NCBI GenBank assembly: GCA_017304685.1
Contig: JAFKLR010000004.1
Coordinates: 488,841-552,840, forward strand
From: Sphingobacteriia bacterium
GTDB lineage: Bacteria; Pseudomonadota; Alphaproteobacteria; Rickettsiales; 33-17
Length of the DNA stretch: 64,000 nucleotides
Direction of reading: 5' to 3'
Shown here piece by piece: positions 44,661 through 53,016 of the stretch (positions are counted from its first letter, which is position 1; every line of letters begins with the position of its first letter). The notes beneath the pieces are model-generated. The model had not been told where the DNA came from. It searched no databases and saw only the letters and a list, made by a program, of their open reading frames with translations. The position numbers and the translations under genes are program-made.

Positions 44661-45869
44661 TTATCTACCTTTTTGTTTACCCGATGGAGGTTTTGGTAAG
44701 TTATTTTCCTGAATAACTTCTTGAGCATCTCCAACATTTTTAGCTGCATTTATCAATTTTTGCAAGTTTTTATCGATATTTTTAGCAGCATCAGCTAACT
44801 TTTTCATTTGCTCATCTTTAATAGAGTTATTCACTCCGTGAATTGCTTGGCTCATATCTTTAGCAGCTTCAATTAAAGGTTTTGTACTAATCTCGCTAGA
44901 AGGAGTAACGTTAATTTTTGCCTGGATAATAGGTTTTTTAACGTTAGTTTCTGTAGTTTTTTGAGGTTCAGGAGTTTCAACTTTTTCTTGAGTTGATGAT
45001 TTTTGATTTGCAGCATCATTAACTTTTTGAATTGCGTCACTCATGCTTTTAGCAGAATCAATTAAAGGCTTAACACTCATTTCGTTAGATTTAATAGTTG
45101 TAATCTTAGCTTGAATGGTTGTTTTTTTTGTATTTTCTTGATTAGGTACATTTTGTGCTGTACTAGTAACTGGACTTAATTCTTCACTAAACCCTTTTTT
45201 AGCTGTACTCATTACCATTGGTTGAGGCTTTGCTTGAACCTTTTTAGCGTTATTAGTTTTTACTTCTTCGCTGCGCAACGTTGTATCAGAATTTAATTCA
45301 CGTTCATCGCTATTAATTTCGCGTTCACCGCTATGTAGCTGACGTTCTGACTTAAATTGTTGCATCATTTTATCACTAAATGGGTTTTGCCCAATACCGT
45401 CTCTCGTGATACAAACAGGTTTACCATTTTTATATATTACGGTAGTAGTACCAGCAGCTTTTGCGCTTATTTTTTTACCGTTTGAATCAATCAAAAGGTT
45501 TGGTACTTTAATACTTCCACTAAAATTACCCTCAACATGGGCAGTTATTTTACCATCTTTCTCTTTTCTTTCGATAACTTTACCGGTTTTACCGACAAAT
45601 TCATAACCTCTAACTATTTTCTGAGGTTTAAGTGTTTGGGAAGTTTTTGAAATAGAAAGATCAATAGCTACTTTAAGTTTATCGTTTTCAATAATTAAAC
45701 CTTTATTTTCTGCTCTAGCTTGCTCAAACATGTTGGTAAAAGTTTTAGCATAACTACCTAAGGTATTGAGAATATTATCAAAAATTGAAATATCGTTTTG
45801 TACTTCAAGTTCACTTTCAAATTCTGGCCCGAAAATATTTCCCTTATTATTTCTCTTGTTTTTAGCCAT
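44661..45869 (-). CDS. Unknown 402-residue protein with internal repeat, inside the GTA-like locus
   Basis: It is not recognised. A helical N-terminus (about 20-75) leads to a beta-rich middle (TGKVIERKEKDGKITAHVEG, then GSIKVPNLLIDSNG), and then a disordered charged stretch with SGEREINSDERELNSD. The last third repeats a module about 65 residues apart: IQAKITTIKSNEMSVKPLID + SAKSMSDAIQKVND, and IQAKINVTPSSEISTKPLIE + AAKDMSQAIHGVNN. A shorter related helix AAKNIDKNLQKLINAAKNV follows. GGAGA gives a good ribosome site. There is no signal peptide or membrane helix. The repeat suggests a fibrous or binding role; nothing ties it to particle structure except position. Confidence 0.7.
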   Translation of the reverse strand: MAKNKRNNKGNIFGPEFESELEVQNDISIFDNILNTLGSYAKTFTNMFEQARAENKGLIIENDKLKVAIDLSISKTSQTLKPQKIVRGYEFVGKTGKVIERKEKDGKITAHVEGNFSGSIKVPNLLIDSNGKKISAKAAGTTTVIYKNGKPVCITRDGIGQNPFSDKMMQQFKSERQLHSGEREINSDERELNSDTTLRSEEVKTNNAKKVQAKPQPMVMSTAKKGFSEELSPVTSTAQNVPNQENTKKTTIQAKITTIKSNEMSVKPLIDSAKSMSDAIQKVNDAANQKSSTQEKVETPEPQKTTETNVKKPIIQAKINVTPSSEISTKPLIEAAKDMSQAIHGVNNSIKDEQMKKLADAAKNIDKNLQKLINAAKNVGDAQEVIQENNLPKPPSGKQKGR

Positions 45870-45924
45870 GATTAGTCTCCATGTTTTAACTACATAATAT
45901 AATTAAAACATGAAAACGTTAAGA

Positions 45925-45946
45925 ATTAGTTAATTTATTAACTAAT
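45925..45946. repeat. Palindrome between two unknown genes of the GTA-like locus
   Basis: ATTAGTTAA (45925-45933) and TTAACTAAT (45938-45946) form a perfect 9-bp inverted repeat with a 4-nt centre. It is 1 nt from the stop of the 168-residue gene and 56 nt upstream of the 402-residue gene. It could be a weak terminator or an operator; it shares the TAACTAA core with two other upstream repeats. Confidence 0.45.
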
Positions 45947-45947
45947 G

Positions 45948-46454
45948 TTAGACAGCGCCAGAAACTTTGTTCTTTGTTTCTTTAACATTACTATTAACAG
46001 TTTCATTTGTTAAATTTTTGCTAACAATTTGATCGTATTTATTAATATTATTTGAAACGATTAATAATTTATTAATTAGTTTGTCTGCTTTAATTCCGCT
46101 AACTGTATTTTCAGCAATCTTTCTTATAATAATTTTATAATGTAATTTATTTTCAATAATCCTATTTTGTGAAAAATCTTGCGCAAAAGAATTTATTGAT
46201 GCAATAAATAGTTCTTTAATAACTGATGTAAGTTCATTATTGTGAAAATCAATTTCATACGCATCACAAAAACTTTTGAAATTCTTTCTAATTTCTTTTT
46301 TAAATTCATTATAATAATCTCTTAGTTCACGCTCGAAGATTTTATTAAGACCTTGCTTAGTTTCAAAAGCTATACAGAAATCACGAAACTTTGCGAAATT
46401 AGTTTCATCATCAAAAACTTCTTTTATAAGTTTTGTTCTTGGACTATCGTACAT
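45948..46454 (-). CDS. Unknown 168-residue protein inside the GTA-like locus
   Basis: It is unrecognised: charged and almost wholly helical (FAKFRDFCIAFETKQGLNKI, then ELRDYYNEFKKEIRKNFKSF), without membrane segment or signal. TTAGGAGTCGAA gives a strong ribosome site. A 113-bp AT-rich gap separates it from gp9, so it may have its own promoter. With the next two genes it forms a same-strand insertion between the tail tube gene and gp12. Confidence 0.65.
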   Translation of the reverse strand: MYDSPRTKLIKEVFDDETNFAKFRDFCIAFETKQGLNKIFERELRDYYNEFKKEIRKNFKSFCDAYEIDFHNNELTSVIKELFIASINSFAQDFSQNRIIENKLHYKIIIRKIAENTVSGIKADKLINKLLIVSNNINKYDQIVSKNLTNETVNSNVKETKNKVSGAV

Positions 46455-46567
46455 TTCGACTCCTAAAATTACAGTTAGTGGATCAATAAGTTATTGATAT
46501 ATATAGAAGAGTTAACATATAATTATTAAGAAACAGTAAACATTTCTATAAAAATTTTTTTGTAATA

Positions 46568-46975
46568 TTACTTAAATTTCTGCCAATCAATTTTACCGCT
46601 ACTTTCTATTGTTAAATTATAGCTTTCTTCATCTTGATAATTACCAGATCTTTCGTAGGAAGTGATGATAAATGATCCACTTAAAATATCTCCATTTCCA
46701 AAGCATAATTGAAAAATTGCATTCTCGCTATTAAAAGATATTTTACGTATAATTTCTTCACTTTCTGAATTTGTAAAAATTCCACTACCAGATATGCTAA
46801 TTGATTTAATACCTCCACTTAATAATTCTCTCCAGTTACCAGAAAGTTTATGGGTAGAATCAATTATTTGATTATTAAGCACCATGCGGGTAGTGCGCAT
46901 GCCACCTATAGTAATAAATTTATTTGAATTATCTTTTATTTTAAGAAGCATTAATGCGCCTGCATAAGCATTCAT
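46568..46975 (-). CDS. GTA gp9-like major tail tube protein
   Basis: 135 residues. The start MNAYAGALMLLKI, IGGMRTTRMVLNNQIIDSTH, and SGNWRELLSGGIKSISISGSG are typical of the TP901-1-like major tail protein of GTAs (usual length 135-140). Many copies stack into the tail tube. ATG follows GGAGAA and overlaps the gp8 stop (ATGA). Confidence 0.93.
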   Translation of the reverse strand: MNAYAGALMLLKIKDNSNKFITIGGMRTTRMVLNNQIIDSTHKLSGNWRELLSGGIKSISISGSGIFTNSESEEIIRKISFNSENAIFQLCFGNGDILSGSFIITSYERSGNYQDEESYNLTIESSGKIDWQKFK

Positions 46976-47379
46976 ATTTTTTTCTCCATAATGTATAATT
47001 TATATTCACAAGTCATTTGAAATGCAGTGCCATTATTTTTATGCGTTATCTCACTGTTTAAAAATTTTATTGAGGAAATTTTGAATTCATTAGTTTCAAA
47101 GAATTTATTATTTAAAATTTTATACAAGCAATTAGAAATATTGGTTAATTCAACAATTGAATTTTGATGTGTATAAATAGTAAAGCTATAAAAAATAATT
47201 TGCCCTATTTCAGTTTTTGATGACCAATCTTTTGTTTTTATTTTACTAATATGAACATAAGGGAAAGCAATGTTTTGCGGGGTGTATATAAACACTCCGT
47301 TAGAATTTTTTTTAAACTCACTATTAGTGCTTAAAGTTTCAATAATATATTTTTGACAAACAATAAGTAAATTACTCAT
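46972..47379 (-). CDS. GTA gp8-like tail terminator (DUF3168)
   Basis: 135 residues. The DUF3168 pattern is present: a short N-terminal helix, a segment GVFIYTPQNIAFPYVHISKI, then IGQIIFYSFTIYTHQNSIVE and LTNISNCLYKIL. In RcGTA gp8 is the tail terminator that caps the tube where it joins the head. It overlaps gp7 by 8 nt and gp9 by 4 nt. Confidence 0.88.
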   Translation of the reverse strand: MSNLLIVCQKYIIETLSTNSEFKKNSNGVFIYTPQNIAFPYVHISKIKTKDWSSKTEIGQIIFYSFTIYTHQNSIVELTNISNCLYKILNNKFFETNEFKISSIKFLNSEITHKNNGTAFQMTCEYKLYIMEKKI

Positions 47380-47713
47380 ATGAATTTACCTCTTGAGCAA
47401 TCAATAAGAAGAAATTATTTTGAAGATCTAAAATTTTACATATTTTAAATAGTAATTTTTTATGTTTAATAAAAAAACCTAAGCGTAATAAGTTATTTTT
47501 TCTAACTATTATACGGTAATAAGGTAGTTCAAAATGTACTACTCCACTTGTACCATCGCTAAACACTATTTTATTATCTAATATTGGTTCAATTTTCCCC
47601 CATAATTTTGTTATATTTTCTAATTGAGAAATATTAGTTCCAAATTCGTTTGTTGATTCAACTTTTTTTAATATAGATAATCTTTGAGATAAGGAAATTA
47701 AGCTTGGTTGCAT
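47372..47713 (-). CDS. GTA gp7-like head closure (stopper) protein
   Basis: 113 residues. It resembles the phage head-tail adaptor family: LSQRLSILKKVESTNEFGTN, ITKLWGKIEPI, and YRIIVRKNNLLRLGFFIKH in order along a beta-barrel protein. In GTA and SPP1-like phages it closes the portal after packaging. Position between gp6 and gp8 supports the call. Confidence 0.88.
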   Translation of the reverse strand: MQPSLISLSQRLSILKKVESTNEFGTNISQLENITKLWGKIEPILDNKIVFSDGTSGVVHFELPYYRIIVRKNNLLRLGFFIKHKKLLFKICKILDLQNNFFLLIAQEVNSYE

Positions 47714-47717
47714 AAAA

Positions 47718-48242
47718 TTATATCCTTATTTTTTTATAAGGTTGGTAAATGAGATAAATTTCATCAAATGCATCAATTTTTCTTTCATATAATTTTAATG
47801 TATGTAAAAGTACACCTTGCTTAATAAATTTTGGTAGAACTTCAGTATTTTCAAAACCAGTGGTAAAATCTATTTCGAGTTCATTCGTGTAGATAAGATC
47901 TTTAAAATTTAAAATTTTATCATTAGTCATTTCAAAGTTAGTTATTAGCTTTATTTCATTATAATTTTTAATGCGAATAGCATTGATTTTACTAATTGGA
48001 TTTAAGGGTAAAATGCATTTTCGTAAAAGAATGTTTTGATATTTTGCAATATATTTTTTTGGTATGATCTCAATATTTAAAAATTGTTCAGCTGTTTGTA
48101 GTGCAGCTAAAATCATATCTTTAATTATTTCATCTTCATCATTATGTTCAACGCGAAGATATTGTTTAACCTCTTCGAGTGAAATAACAGGGTTACTTGC
48201 CACAGCAATTTTTTCAAGGGAATAGTATTTAGTGTATTCCAT
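47718..48242 (-). CDS. GTA gp6-like head-tail connector
   Basis: 174 residues. The N-terminal block ISLEEVKQYLRVEHNDEDEI, then AALQTAEQFLNIEI is the phage gp6/phiE125 gp8 connector signature. LPLNPISKINAIRI, and IDFTTGFENTEVLPKFIKQG, then LLHTLKLYERKIDAFDEIY complete the family pattern. It would form the ring below the portal. It follows the tail assembly chaperone rather than the capsid gene, which is not the RcGTA order. Confidence 0.92.
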   Translation of the reverse strand: MEYTKYYSLEKIAVASNPVISLEEVKQYLRVEHNDEDEIIKDMILAALQTAEQFLNIEIIPKKYIAKYQNILLRKCILPLNPISKINAIRIKNYNEIKLITNFEMTNDKILNFKDLIYTNELEIDFTTGFENTEVLPKFIKQGVLLHTLKLYERKIDAFDEIYLIYQPYKKIRI

Positions 48243-48253
48243 AAATTACTCCT

Positions 48254-48439
48254 TTAATAATCGGGAAATTGTTTTTTTAATTGTTCGAATTCATTTTTAC
48301 TCAAAATATGATGTGAATTATCACCAAGTAAAATCATGAATTCGCGAGGTGTCATTTGCCATAATTCATTTGGTTTTAATTTTAAAATTTGGAAAGATAT
48401 TTTGAAAATAATTTCCCAAGGAAATTTTTCATTATGCAT
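48254..48439 (-). CDS. GTA tail assembly chaperone
   Basis: 61 residues. FPWEIIFKISFQILKLKPNE, then LWQMTPREFMILLGD match the small GTA/phage tail assembly chaperone family, whose core is a hydrophobic helix followed by W-x-(M/L)TP-x-E(F/L). It is thought to assist folding of the tape measure protein, encoded just upstream (5-nt gap). Confidence 0.85.
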   Translation of the reverse strand: MHNEKFPWEIIFKISFQILKLKPNELWQMTPREFMILLGDNSHHILSKNEFEQLKKQFPDY

Positions 48440-48444
48440 GATAC

Positions 48445-49200
48445 TTAAATATTACGTTTAGCTTTAGTTAAAGCGATTAATGCTTCAGACATAATTTGTG
48501 ATTGGCTTTTTCTAAATGAATTTGCATCAGGGGTAGAAATATTCATAGTAATATTTATTGAAGAATTAGAAGCTAATTTATGGTTGGGCTCTATTCTACC
48601 ATTTCCCTCAGGTATAAAGAGTTCTGGCCCATTTTCCCCTACCAGGTATGGAGTACTAGAATTTACAGGTCCTCCAATTGCACGAGTTTCAAACATTTTT
48701 GAACCCCAGAAATTTTTAAGTAAGCTATAAAAACCTTTCGAATTTTCATCATTTAATTTTTTGTTTATCGAGTATTTAAAATCATACGGAAAAATAGCGC
48801 CTACAATTCCTCCTATTTCGGTTTTATTTTTGTCCATGTTACCAATGAAGATATTTCTCAATAAATCATTTTTAAGTTTCCTATTAAAATCATTTATATT
48901 TCTACTCATATCTTTTTTAAAGTTTACTAGGTCACCTTTTAGGATATTTTCAAAATTTTTAGTAAAGTTTTCTCTAATTTCTCTACCTAAATTTGTAAGA
49001 TTTTTATTAAGAGAATTAGTAAGATGAGTGGTATCTTTAAGGGTTTCGTTTAAATTTTTAAAATCCTCTTTAGGTTTATCAGAAATTTCTAAAATTTTAT
49101 CAAGTGTTGTAAGAGATGCTCGTAATTCATCTTTCATCTCTTTGATTTTTTTCTCAATTATATCAACTTTTTCTTCTTGTTCGGTTAAATCTTTTGTCAT
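48445..49200 (-). CDS. GTA gp11-like short tape measure protein
   Basis: 251 residues. The N-terminal half is coiled coil (EEKVDIIEKKIKEMKDELRA onwards to about 120). The C-terminal part has the diagnostic RAIGGPVNSSTPYLVGENGP, then ELFIPEGNGRI, and ends in a Ser/Asn-rich beta segment. Such short tape measures set the length of the tail. There is no strong ribosome site; two plus-strand lipoprotein genes sit between it and gp10. Confidence 0.9.
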   Translation of the reverse strand: MTKDLTEQEEKVDIIEKKIKEMKDELRASLTTLDKILEISDKPKEDFKNLNETLKDTTHLTNSLNKNLTNLGREIRENFTKNFENILKGDLVNFKKDMSRNINDFNRKLKNDLLRNIFIGNMDKNKTEIGGIVGAIFPYDFKYSINKKLNDENSKGFYSLLKNFWGSKMFETRAIGGPVNSSTPYLVGENGPELFIPEGNGRIEPNHKLASNSSINITMNISTPDANSFRKSQSQIMSEALIALTKAKRNI

Positions 49201-49238
49201 ATATTTACTTAAAGTTAATTTTGATGTTTTATTAGTTT

Positions 49239-49691
49239 ATGCGAATCGTATTGTTGTTCATATTTTTCCTCGCTTTTTCCAGCTGTAGAACTATTAAAGA
49301 TGAAGCAATTAAAAATTGTAAATCTACTCTTGGTTTTTATCATTTTAAACATAAAACTTCTGAATTTATTTCATGTGTAAATGCGGAATATAATTACATG
49401 AGAAAAGTAGAAAAAAAATATTCTAATGATTGTAAAATTTGCCGAAATAATGCTGAAACCATATATCCCATTCTATTTGTAGAAGTAATAAGATGTTATG
49501 ATGAATCTGACGCTTTTACAGGTGAATATAATATTGAAGATTTTGTTAAAGAAAATCCTACAAATTGTTTTATAAAAAGACATAGCACCTCTCCAAGTGA
49601 ATATGATAAACATAAAAAAAATCGACAAGCATATATAAAAAAATGTCTTATAGAACGCGGCTGGAAAAATATTCCTAAATTCTTCCACTAA
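49239..49691 (+). CDS. Small exported protein, probable lipoprotein, paralogue of the next gene
   Basis: 150 residues on the strand opposite to the GTA-like genes. MRIVLLFIFFLAFSSC is an N-terminal signal ending at Cys16; the lipobox (FSSC) is not ideal. The mature part shares with the next gene the pattern NCKSTLGFYHFKHKT...FISCVNAE...CRNNAE...P...V.CYD...Y.I..FVK...CFIKR...YIKKCLIERGWKNIP, abbreviated here. Five to six cysteines are conserved between the two, suggesting disulfides in the periplasm. Function is unknown. Confidence 0.75.
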   Translation: MRIVLLFIFFLAFSSCRTIKDEAIKNCKSTLGFYHFKHKTSEFISCVNAEYNYMRKVEKKYSNDCKICRNNAETIYPILFVEVIRCYDESDAFTGEYNIEDFVKENPTNCFIKRHSTSPSEYDKHKKNRQAYIKKCLIERGWKNIPKFFH

Positions 49692-49882
49692 TTAAAAATA
49701 TTAAATTATTTTCCTAATTTTGATTTTTAAAATTTACTTTTATAGTAGTTTTTTTAACAAGATTAACTCATTAAATTTATTTATTTGTTAATATCATATA
49801 AAAATTATTAATTTTTTTATTGCTAGTGTATTTTTAATATTATAACATGGTTAATCTTTCAACTATTATGTGATTTATATTT

Positions 49883-50353
49883 ATGCGTTTACCATTTATA
49901 ATTGTTGCTTTTTTAACCTTTTTATTATCAGGTTGTATGTACAGTGTTGCTACAAAAAACTGTAATGTAAAATTGGGAACGTACCATTATCAAAATAAAA
50001 CTCTCCAATTTAATTCATGTGTTGAAAGTGAAGTTCATCGCATGAAATCTGATAGGGAAAAATATTTTCGTGACTTAGAATATTGTCGTAAACAGGCTGA
50101 AAGTGTGCACCCTATTCCACAAACCGAGAAAGTCGAATGTTTCGATGCAAATTATAATCATATAAATACCTACTATTCTATTAAAGAATTTGTAAAGCTC
50201 GGCAATAATGAAATTTGCCCAATTAAACAATATGCAGTGGTTCATGTTTCCCACAAACAAGATCGAGATTTTGATAAAAGAAAAAATTATATGAATCACT
50301 GCATAAGTGAAAGAGGGTGGGATTCAATACCAGAATATGTTAATTATTTCTAA
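49883..50353 (+). CDS. Small lipoprotein, paralogue of the preceding gene
   Basis: 156 residues. The signal MRLPFIIVAFLTFLLSGC has a perfect lipobox LSGC (Cys18), so a lipid-anchored envelope protein is expected. The rest aligns by eye with its neighbour: NCNVKLGTYHYQNKT, FNSCVESEVHRM, CRKQAESVHPIP, ECFD, CPIKQ, and HCISERGWDSIPEY at the C-terminus. The pair occupies the gap between gp10 and gp11 and is transcribed against the GTA genes, so it looks like an insertion followed or preceded by duplication. Confidence 0.8.
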   Translation: MRLPFIIVAFLTFLLSGCMYSVATKNCNVKLGTYHYQNKTLQFNSCVESEVHRMKSDREKYFRDLEYCRKQAESVHPIPQTEKVECFDANYNHINTYYSIKEFVKLGNNEICPIKQYAVVHVSHKQDRDFDKRKNYMNHCISERGWDSIPEYVNYF

Positions 50354-50383
50354 TTAATCACATAATTAATGTTAAACGAAAAA

Positions 50384-50695
50384 TTAAATTTTAGGTTTTG
50401 CAATTATATTTGAAAGAAATTCACAGGAATATTTATAAGTATTAATATAACCAACGCTTTGTATTATCTCAATTAATTCCTCATTAGTTATCTCAATATT
50501 ACTAGCTTTCAAGCCGTGTTTAATAATAACTTTTTGCTCAAGTAATGTTAATCCTTTCGTCTCTATTTCATTTAAGATTCTTATAATGCTTTTCTCTAAT
50601 TCCCCTTCAATTGCAGCAATCGCATTAAATGTTGGAATAAGAACATACTCTGATTTGTTAGCTTTAAATTTAACTTCGCCACGAATTTTATTCAT
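50384..50695 (-). CDS. GTA gp10-like tail protein
   Basis: 103 residues. NKIRGEVKFKANKSEYVLIP, then TFNAIAAIEGELEKSI matches the GTA-gp10 family, whose N-terminus is (N/P)-x-RGEV-x-L...LRPTxxALAxLE. The C-terminal two helices with TLLEQKVIIKHGLKASN are also typical. In RcGTA this gene lies between gp9 and the tail chaperone; here it directly follows the capsid gene with 7 nt between. AGGT precedes the ATG. Confidence 0.85.
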   Translation of the reverse strand: MNKIRGEVKFKANKSEYVLIPTFNAIAAIEGELEKSIIRILNEIETKGLTLLEQKVIIKHGLKASNIEITNEELIEIIQSVGYINTYKYSCEFLSNIIAKPKI

Positions 50696-50702
50696 AAAAT
50701 AC

Positions 50703-51893
50703 CTACGCTGATAATTTTAATAATTTAATAGCATTAAAGTTTACAACATCACCACCTACGCGCTTTGTTGTATAAAATTTTACAAAAGGTTTTTCGGTAA
50801 ATGGGTCACGCATAACTTTTATATTAGCCCTATCAACAATTTGATAAGCTGATTTAAAATCTCCTACCGCAATAGCTAAAGCATTATTTGCTTGAACTGG
50901 CATTGCATCAGAATGGTATACAGGAAGGCCGAGTAATGTTTCAGGTTGTCCTTGTGAAAGACTTGGACTCCATAAATACTGTCCACTTTCATTTTTTAAA
51001 GTTCTAATTAAAAAGGTAATATTTCGGTTCATAAGAAAGCTTGCTTTTGCAGAGTAAATATCCTGTAAAGAATATAATAATTTTATTATTGAACCTGCTG
51101 TTAGATTATTATTAAACCCACTATTTACTTGCTCAATTTTCCCCCATTCTTTGCCATCCGAATAACTTAAAATTCCTTTCGGTTTACCAATACCATCACC
51201 TTTAATAAATGCATGGTCTTCCAGATCAGCAAAGCTTTTTGTTAATTTATCTTCAAGCCACGCTTCAATGTCGATACTTGCATCATCAATTAATTTTTGA
51301 GTAGCTTTTGGTTGAGCATAAATTTCGTGCACTGGAATTAATTTTTTTGATACTTTAGGAGTAGAGGTTTCATTAATAGAAGAAATTTCATTAGACCAAC
51401 CTGCATCAGCTTTTTGGTAATCTTCAATAATTTCAAGGGTATCGGTTGAGATATTTTGTATGGAAGCAAGTTGTCGCATGGGGACTATATTATTTATATT
51501 ATTATAAATATTATGCTTAATTTTATGAGTTACAAAATATCCACCGTCTTGATCAGAGATAACAGAAAGAGCTTTTTTTTCCAATAAGTGTAAATTTTGT
51601 TCATTACCCTTACGTAAGTAATTATTAAAAGCATTTTTGTGTTCTAAATTTTGGTCGAAACCTTTAAATTCTGTATTATTTACATTTGGTCTAGATAATG
51701 TAGTTTCAAGAGATTTAATTTTATTTTGGCAGTCTTCAATTAAAACATTTAAATTATTTAATGAAGCATCATCTAAACAATCATTTGTACCTTTTTTTTC
51801 TAATTGTTCTAATCTTCGGTTATTTATTTCTTTAAAATCATCCCAGTGATTCGCGAGTTGATTAACTTGATTAGTTATATCATTTAAATTCAT
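50703..51893 (-). CDS. HK97-type major capsid protein (GTA gp5-like)
   Basis: 396 residues. The first 100 residues are coiled coil (delta domain, acting as scaffold and usually removed by the prohead protease). The mature HK97 fold starts near residue 105. Signatures: SDQDGGYFVTHKIKHNIYNN, PVHEIYAQPKATQKLIDDAS, GDGIGKPKGIL, WSPSLSQGQPETLLGLPVYH, and VGDFKSAYQIVDRANIKVMR. It overlaps the protease gene by 4 nt (ATGA). Confidence 0.97.
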   Translation of the reverse strand: MNLNDITNQVNQLANHWDDFKEINNRRLEQLEKKGTNDCLDDASLNNLNVLIEDCQNKIKSLETTLSRPNVNNTEFKGFDQNLEHKNAFNNYLRKGNEQNLHLLEKKALSVISDQDGGYFVTHKIKHNIYNNINNIVPMRQLASIQNISTDTLEIIEDYQKADAGWSNEISSINETSTPKVSKKLIPVHEIYAQPKATQKLIDDASIDIEAWLEDKLTKSFADLEDHAFIKGDGIGKPKGILSYSDGKEWGKIEQVNSGFNNNLTAGSIIKLLYSLQDIYSAKASFLMNRNITFLIRTLKNESGQYLWSPSLSQGQPETLLGLPVYHSDAMPVQANNALAIAVGDFKSAYQIVDRANIKVMRDPFTEKPFVKFYTTKRVGGDVVNFNAIKLLKLSA

Positions 51894-52435
51894 ATTTTAT
51901 TTTCCTTATTTGTTGAAAGAATTTGTATAGCGTTTGCAAGTGCAAAGCTAAGAGATAGAAGAGGAGAATTATTGTTATTTTTCACCTCATTTATTAGTGC
52001 TTTAGGATTAGCAGGAAAGGTAACTAAACTTATTTCAAATAAGTCTAATTCTGTAATCACTCTTTTTTGAATTTTTTTATTAAAATAAGAAGATTTAATT
52101 TTATATCCAATGCTAAGTCCAACAACTATCTTTTCTTTAATTAAGGTGTAGGCTTCTTTAGCTTGGGTTAAACTAAGGATAAGTTCAGCTTCAATAAATA
52201 AGCCGTAATTATCCTCGAGTAATTTATTAATTCTTCCTATTGGTTGATTAGGGTTATGTTGCCAAAGTAATTTGACATCCAGTAAGTTTTTGTTTTTTAA
52301 AGTGTGTTTAAAAGCTCCTGGTAAAATAATATCATGATTTTGATCAATAATATCAAAAACACTTGCGTATCCAATAAATTTTCCAGGATTTTTAAGTTCA
52401 AGGATTTTACTTTTAAACTCTCTCTGTGGTTTCAT
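51890..52435 (-). CDS. Prohead protease, S78 (HK97) family (GTA gp4-like)
   Basis: 181 residues. It is expected to cleave the capsid scaffold domain during maturation. GYASVFDIIDQNHDIILPGA, then FKHTL and LLWQHNPNQPIGR contain the catalytic His, and VVGLSIGYK holds the nucleophilic Ser. ELDLFEISLVTFPANPKA closes the family pattern. A plus-strand secreted-protein gene separates it from the portal gene. Confidence 0.95.
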   Translation of the reverse strand: MKPQREFKSKILELKNPGKFIGYASVFDIIDQNHDIILPGAFKHTLKNKNLLDVKLLWQHNPNQPIGRINKLLEDNYGLFIEAELILSLTQAKEAYTLIKEKIVVGLSIGYKIKSSYFNKKIQKRVITELDLFEISLVTFPANPKALINEVKNNNNSPLLSLSFALANAIQILSTNKENKI

Positions 52436-52584
52436 AAATATTAATAGGTTATATGTTGAAAATTGTTTACTATGAAAAAAATCAAATTATTTGTAAAAAA
52501 AATGCGATTTTTATGTCACTATGCAAAAATTTGTGAGAAAAATAATATTTTCTATAGAACGCCTACTTGCTTTTTTAGAACAAC

Positions 52585-52627
52585 TCTATAAATTATAGAA
52601 CATGTCGCATAAATTATTATGCAACAT
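52585..52627. repeat. Two adjacent palindromes upstream of the small secreted protein gene
   Basis: TCTATAA-A-TTATAGA (52585-52599) is a 7-bp palindrome with a 1-nt centre. ATGT-C-GCATAA/TTATGC-A-ACAT (52602-52612 and 52617-52627) is a 10-bp stem with one mismatch and a 4-nt loop. Both lie 45-90 nt ahead of the start codon, where an operator and a leader hairpin would be expected. Confidence 0.5.
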
Positions 52628-52671
52628 ATAATAATTTAATAAAACTTAAAATGTTCGTGGGAGACATTAAT

Positions 52672-52917
52672 ATGAAAAAATTATTTGTTGCTGCTGCTTT
52701 AGCTGCTGCTTTCGCTGCAAATGTTGCTATGGCTGAAGAAGTTAAAGAAATTAAATTAAAAGATGGCTTTATTATTCACGTTAATGCTGATTCTTCAGTT
52801 AAAATGATCGACAAAGATGGTAAAGAAGTTGAAGTTAAAGATGGTGATTTCGATTTAGAAGATGGTTCTACAAAAATTACTATTAAAGATGGTAAGCACG
52901 TTGTAGTAGCTAACTAA
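52672..52917 (+). CDS. Small secreted protein with signal peptide
   Basis: 81 residues from the ATG at 52672 (GTGGGAGA 7 nt upstream decides over the ATG at 52651). A textbook Sec signal MKKLFVAAALAAAFAANVAMA precedes EEV, so the mature protein has about 60 residues. It is acidic/basic alternating and beta-rich: IKLKDGFIIHVNADSSVKMI, DKDGKEVEVKDGDFDLEDGS, TKITIKDGKHVVV. No family recognised. It lies on the opposite strand between portal and protease genes, with its own upstream palindromes and terminator, and is therefore an independent unit inside the GTA-like locus. Confidence 0.85.
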   Translation: MKKLFVAAALAAAFAANVAMAEEVKEIKLKDGFIIHVNADSSVKMIDKDGKEVEVKDGDFDLEDGSTKITIKDGKHVVVAN

Positions 52918-52945
52918 TTTATAAAATTAGTTTTCATCGTGATCT

Positions 52946-52972
52946 AAAAGGGCTGGCATTTCCAGCCTTTTT
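52946..52972 (+). terminator. Rho-independent terminator of the small secreted protein gene
   Basis: GGCTGG (52951-52956) pairs with CCAGCC (52962-52967) around a 5-nt loop, extended by a G-T and several A-T pairs and followed by eight to nine T's. It is a classical strong terminator. Confidence 0.92.
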
Positions 52973-53016
52973 TTTTATCTATACCTATCATTTTCACTAC
53001 AAACTTCTTTCTAATT

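Noticed and set aside
49820..49846. TTGCTA...TATAAC as promoter of the second lipoprotein gene
   Set aside because: The spacer is only 15 nt and several equally good AT-rich alternatives overlap it.
52436..52584. Possible small RNA or short ORF upstream of the secreted-protein gene
   Set aside because: Only a 27-codon frame and no promoter-terminator pair are visible.
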